From JAKEGK01 sp050116575 (GTDB lineage: Bacteria > Pseudomonadota > Gammaproteobacteria > SZUA-152), in assembly GCA_050116575.1 (NCBI GenBank), contig JASFOJ010000098.1:1-17005 (forward strand): 17,005 nt of DNA, in the 5' to 3' direction. The notes beneath the pieces were generated by a model. It was not told the origin of the DNA, ran no database searches, and saw only the letters and a program-made list of their open reading frames with translations. Below are positions 14,432 to 17,005 of this stretch, one piece after another. Position 1 is the stretch's first letter. Each line of letters starts with the position of its first letter. Position numbers and translations under genes: made by a program.

Positions 14432-14491
14432 AAACAGGCAGAACCGGGGATCAGATACGACAGTGGGAAAGATTGCGGCAGGTGAATCATC

Positions 14492-14950
14492 ATGAAAGCA
14501 AGACATAAACGAGCAATATTTATCGTAGCCGGCCTGGCCGGTTTGGCCGTTGCCATTGGTTTGGTGGCGAACGCGTTCAATCAAAATCTGGTATTTTTCT
14601 TCAGCCCGAGCGACGTGCAGGCAAAGCAGGCGCCAATTAACAAGGCTTTTCGTCTTGGGGGGCTGGTGCAGGAAGGCAGCCTGCGCCGTGAGGATGACGG
14701 CCTGACCGTGCATTTTATGGTGACCGATAATGCGCACACGATACCCGTAACATTCACCGGTATATTGCCCGATCTGTTTCGCGAAGGTCAGGGCGTGGTC
14801 GCTCAGGGCAAGCTCACGGAAGGCGGTACGTTTATGGCCAAGGAAGTGCTGGCCAAACATGACGAATCCTACATGCCGCCGGAAGTCAAAGACGCCTTGG
14901 AAAAAGCTAAAAAGACCGCCAGTGCAAGCGTCGTTAAAGACAGTCAATGA
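14492..14950 (+). CDS. ccmE: Heme chaperone CcmE
   Basis: This periplasmic heme chaperone of 152 residues has an N-terminal membrane anchor (about 8-28) and a beta-barrel OB-fold domain. The heme-binding motif is HDESY: His123 binds heme covalently and Tyr127 is the axial ligand in characterised proteins, so this is the usual His form, not the Cys variant of some other bacteria and archaea. Signature segments FRLGGLV (53-59) and GKLTEGGTFMAKEVLAKH (106-123) are present. AGGTGA at 14480-14485, 6 bases before the ATG, is the best Shine-Dalgarno in the region. The tail after the motif is Lys/Ala-rich and disordered. Confidence 0.97.
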   Translation: MKARHKRAIFIVAGLAGLAVAIGLVANAFNQNLVFFFSPSDVQAKQAPINKAFRLGGLVQEGSLRREDDGLTVHFMVTDNAHTIPVTFTGILPDLFREGQGVVAQGKLTEGGTFMAKEVLAKHDESYMPPEVKDALEKAKKTASASVVKDSQ

Positions 14951-14970
14951 CTGTCAATGACAATCAATAA
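14941..14970 (+). repeat. Short imperfect 10-base tandem repeat at the ccmE end
   Basis: Three 10-base units related to cwgTCAATGA run through the ccmE stop codon (14948-14950) and into the gap before ccmF. The third unit has diverged. It may be replication slippage; it repeats the stop codon TGA in the second unit. Confidence 0.45.
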
Positions 14971-14994
14971 AGTATTCTACGAGGGGGCATTGCC

Positions 14995-17005
14995 ATGATT
15001 CCAGAACTCGGACACTTTACACTCATTCTCGCCATGTGCGTTGCCCTGGTGCAGGGCGTGTTATCCATTGCCGGCGCACAGTTAGGTGTTCGGTCGTGGA
15101 TGGCCCTGGCCCGGCCGGCCGCACAGTGCCAGTTCGTACTGGTGGCCGTTGCGTTCGGATTTCTGGCGTATTCATTTATTAACAACGATTTTTCCGTTCG
15201 CTATGTGGCCATGCAGTCCAATTCATTATTGCCGCTGCAATACCGGATTTCCGCCATATGGGGCGGACACGAGGGTTCGATGTTGCTATGGGTGCTCATG
15301 CTGGCGACCTGGACCACTGCTGTGAGTATTTTCAGCAAGAATTTACCCAATGATATGGTGGCGCGTGTCATCGGCATTATGGGTCTGGTATCCCTGGGTT
15401 TTTATCTGTTTATCCTGTTTACTTCCAATCCGTTTGAACGGTTGTTGCCACCCGCTGCGGACGGCCGCGACTTGAATCCTTTGTTACAGGATCCCGGGCT
15501 GATTATTCATCCGCCCATGCTGTATATGGGGTACGTCGGTTTTTCCGTGGCCTTTGCCTTTGCCATCGCCGCTTTATTGAGTGGCCGATTGGACGCGGCG
15601 TGGGCCCGTTGGTCCCGGCCCTGGACAACCGTTGCCTGGATGTTTCTCACCGTCGGCATTGGACTTGGCAGCGGCTGGGCTTACTATGAGCTTGGCTGGG
15701 GTGGCTGGTGGTTCTGGGACCCGGTGGAGAACGCCTCATTTATGCCGTGGCTGGTGGGCACCGCACTGATCCATTCGCTGGCGGTGACGGAAAAGCGCGG
15801 CAGCTTTAAAAACTGGACAGTGTTGCTGGCCATCTTTACCTTTTCCCTGAGCCTGTTGGGTACCTTCCTGGTTCGTTCCGGCGTATTGACGTCAGTGCAT
15901 GCTTTTGCCACCGATCCCAAGCGCGGTATTTTTATCCTTGTTTTACTGGTAATTACCATTGGTATTTCGCTGACCTTGTTTGCCTGGCGTGCACCCAAAG
16001 TGGGTATTGGCGGACGCTTCCAGTTAATCTCGCGTGAATCCGCCTTGTTAACCAATAACGTGCTGCTGGTGGTGGCTGCCGGCGCCGTGCTGTTGGGTAC
16101 GCTTTATCCGCTGATCCTGGACGCCCTGGACATGGGTAAGATTTCCGTAGGCCCTCCGTACTTCGATTCGGTCTTTTTACCGTTAATGACACCGGCCCTG
16201 TTTTTGATGGCTGTTGGTCCCATCGCGCGCTGGAAAAAGGCGGAACTGCCGGACATCGCCAAAAGGTTGCGCTGGGCCGCCGTGGTCAGTCTGGTCATGG
16301 GCTTGTTAACGCCAGTGTTGATGGGCGAATGGGGAGCCATCCGCAGTTTAGGGTTCACCATGGCGTTCTGGGTTCTGAGCAGCGTCTTTTTGATGTTGCG
16401 TGAACGAGTAAAGAAAAGTCCGCGCTCGGGAAACGTTCTCAGCAAGATTGCCGGCATGCCTAACTCGTTTCTGGGTATGTGTGTGGCCCATACCGGAGTC
16501 GCAGTTTTTGTCATTGGCGTGACCATGGTGAAAAGTTATGAAATTGAAAAAGATATGCGTATGGAGGTGGGTGACACCACCGAGCTGGCCGGTTACATGT
16601 TTCAGTTCGAAGGCGTAACACGCGTCCAGGGCCCCAACTATACCGCCAACCGGGGACAGATCGTGGTGAGTAAGGGTGGTGACGTGGAAACGGTATTGTT
16701 TCCTGAAAAGCGCACTTACACGGTTCAGACTATGCCCATGACCGAAGCGGCCATCGACACCGGACTGACCCGCGACCTGTACGTGTCCCTCGGTGAACCG
16801 GTCAGTGGCGGCGCATGGAGTGTGCGCATTTACTACAAGCCGTTTGTGGACTGGATCTGGGGTGGTGCATTCATTATGGCGCTGGGCGGATTTCTTGCCG
16901 TTTCTGATCGCCGCTACCGTCTGGCCAGCCGCCGCGTTGCCCAGGAAAAACCGGGTGAAGAAAATGACGCCTTACCCGTTGGTAAAGCTGTTACCGGGGA
17001 GTCGT
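14995..17005 (+). CDS. ccmF: Heme lyase subunit CcmF (3' end outside the window)
   Basis: This large integral membrane protein, with CcmH/I, transfers heme from CcmE to apocytochrome CXXCH cysteines. The open frame runs from ATG 14995 with GAGGGGG at 14981-14987 as a strong Shine-Dalgarno, and is still open after 670 codons at the window end. The tryptophan-rich motif WGGWWFWD is at residues 235-242, followed by PVENASFMPW. Upstream are the conserved LLPLQYRISAIWGGHEGSML and DPGLIIHPPMLYMGY-type segments. The family length is about 640-680, and the C-terminal DRRYR stretch is already present, so little is missing. ccmG and ccmH would be expected next. Confidence 0.96.
   Translation, partial: MIPELGHFTLILAMCVALVQGVLSIAGAQLGVRSWMALARPAAQCQFVLVAVAFGFLAYSFINNDFSVRYVAMQSNSLLPLQYRISAIWGGHEGSMLLWVLMLATWTTAVSIFSKNLPNDMVARVIGIMGLVSLGFYLFILFTSNPFERLLPPAADGRDLNPLLQDPGLIIHPPMLYMGYVGFSVAFAFAIAALLSGRLDAAWARWSRPWTTVAWMFLTVGIGLGSGWAYYELGWGGWWFWDPVENASFMPWLVGTALIHSLAVTEKRGSFKNWTVLLAIFTFSLSLLGTFLVRSGVLTSVHAFATDPKRGIFILVLLVITIGISLTLFAWRAPKVGIGGRFQLISRESALLTNNVLLVVAAGAVLLGTLYPLILDALDMGKISVGPPYFDSVFLPLMTPALFLMAVGPIARWKKAELPDIAKRLRWAAVVSLVMGLLTPVLMGEWGAIRSLGFTMAFWVLSSVFLMLRERVKKSPRSGNVLSKIAGMPNSFLGMCVAHTGVAVFVIGVTMVKSYEIEKDMRMEVGDTTELAGYMFQFEGVTRVQGPNYTANRGQIVVSKGGDVETVLFPEKRTYTVQTMPMTEAAIDTGLTRDLYVSLGEPVSGGAWSVRIYYKPFVDWIWGGAFIMALGGFLAVSDRRYRLASRRVAQEKPGEENDALPVGKAVTGES

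Overview
The window is a dense run of genes, all on the + strand, from a chromosome of moderate GC that looks gammaproteobacterial. The taxonomic hint is the set of standard System I genes in the order ccmA-ccmB-ccmC-ccmD-ccmE-ccmF. A narrower placement cannot be read from the sequence. The theme is c-type cytochromes: genes for making them, and genes for large multiheme cytochromes with beta-propeller partners of the kind linked to extracellular or cell-surface electron transfer.

Region 1 (about 1-5860) is a compact operon of four genes. A triheme c7-type cytochrome overlaps by 40 bases an NHL-repeat lipoprotein. That gene overlaps a second NHL-repeat lipoprotein by four bases (ATGA), and a Sec-exported cytochrome with eleven CXXCH motifs follows after a few bases. 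The large cytochrome carries two glycine/methionine tracts that bracket its last heme. A possible intrinsic terminator lies about 170 bases downstream. There is no outer-membrane porin gene here, so this is not a porin-cytochrome conduit of the MtrAB type.

Region 2 (6034-8217) is a single secreted protein with two YVTN/lactonase-like beta-propellers, preceded by about 380 bases without a convincing gene.

Region 3 (8338-11760) looks like a System II (Ccs/Res) cytochrome c assembly set: a short ResB-like protein, a CcsA/ResC-like heme-handling protein with a WGxYWxWD motif, a membrane-anchored TPR protein that may hold apocytochrome, and a thioredoxin-like lipoprotein with a CGPC site.

Region 4 (11965 to the end) is System I: ccmA, ccmB, ccmC, ccmD, ccmE and nearly all of ccmF, which runs off the window. 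ccmG and ccmH/I would be expected beyond it.

Inference: two different heme-ligation routes are encoded back to back beside the genes for an 11-heme and a 3-heme cytochrome. The simplest reading is an electron-transfer island that brings extra heme-attachment capacity for its own multiheme proteins. The strongest points to follow up are the duplicated maturation systems, the paired-heme layout and Gly/Met tracts of the large cytochrome, and the beta-propeller proteins as possible surface partners or assembly factors.
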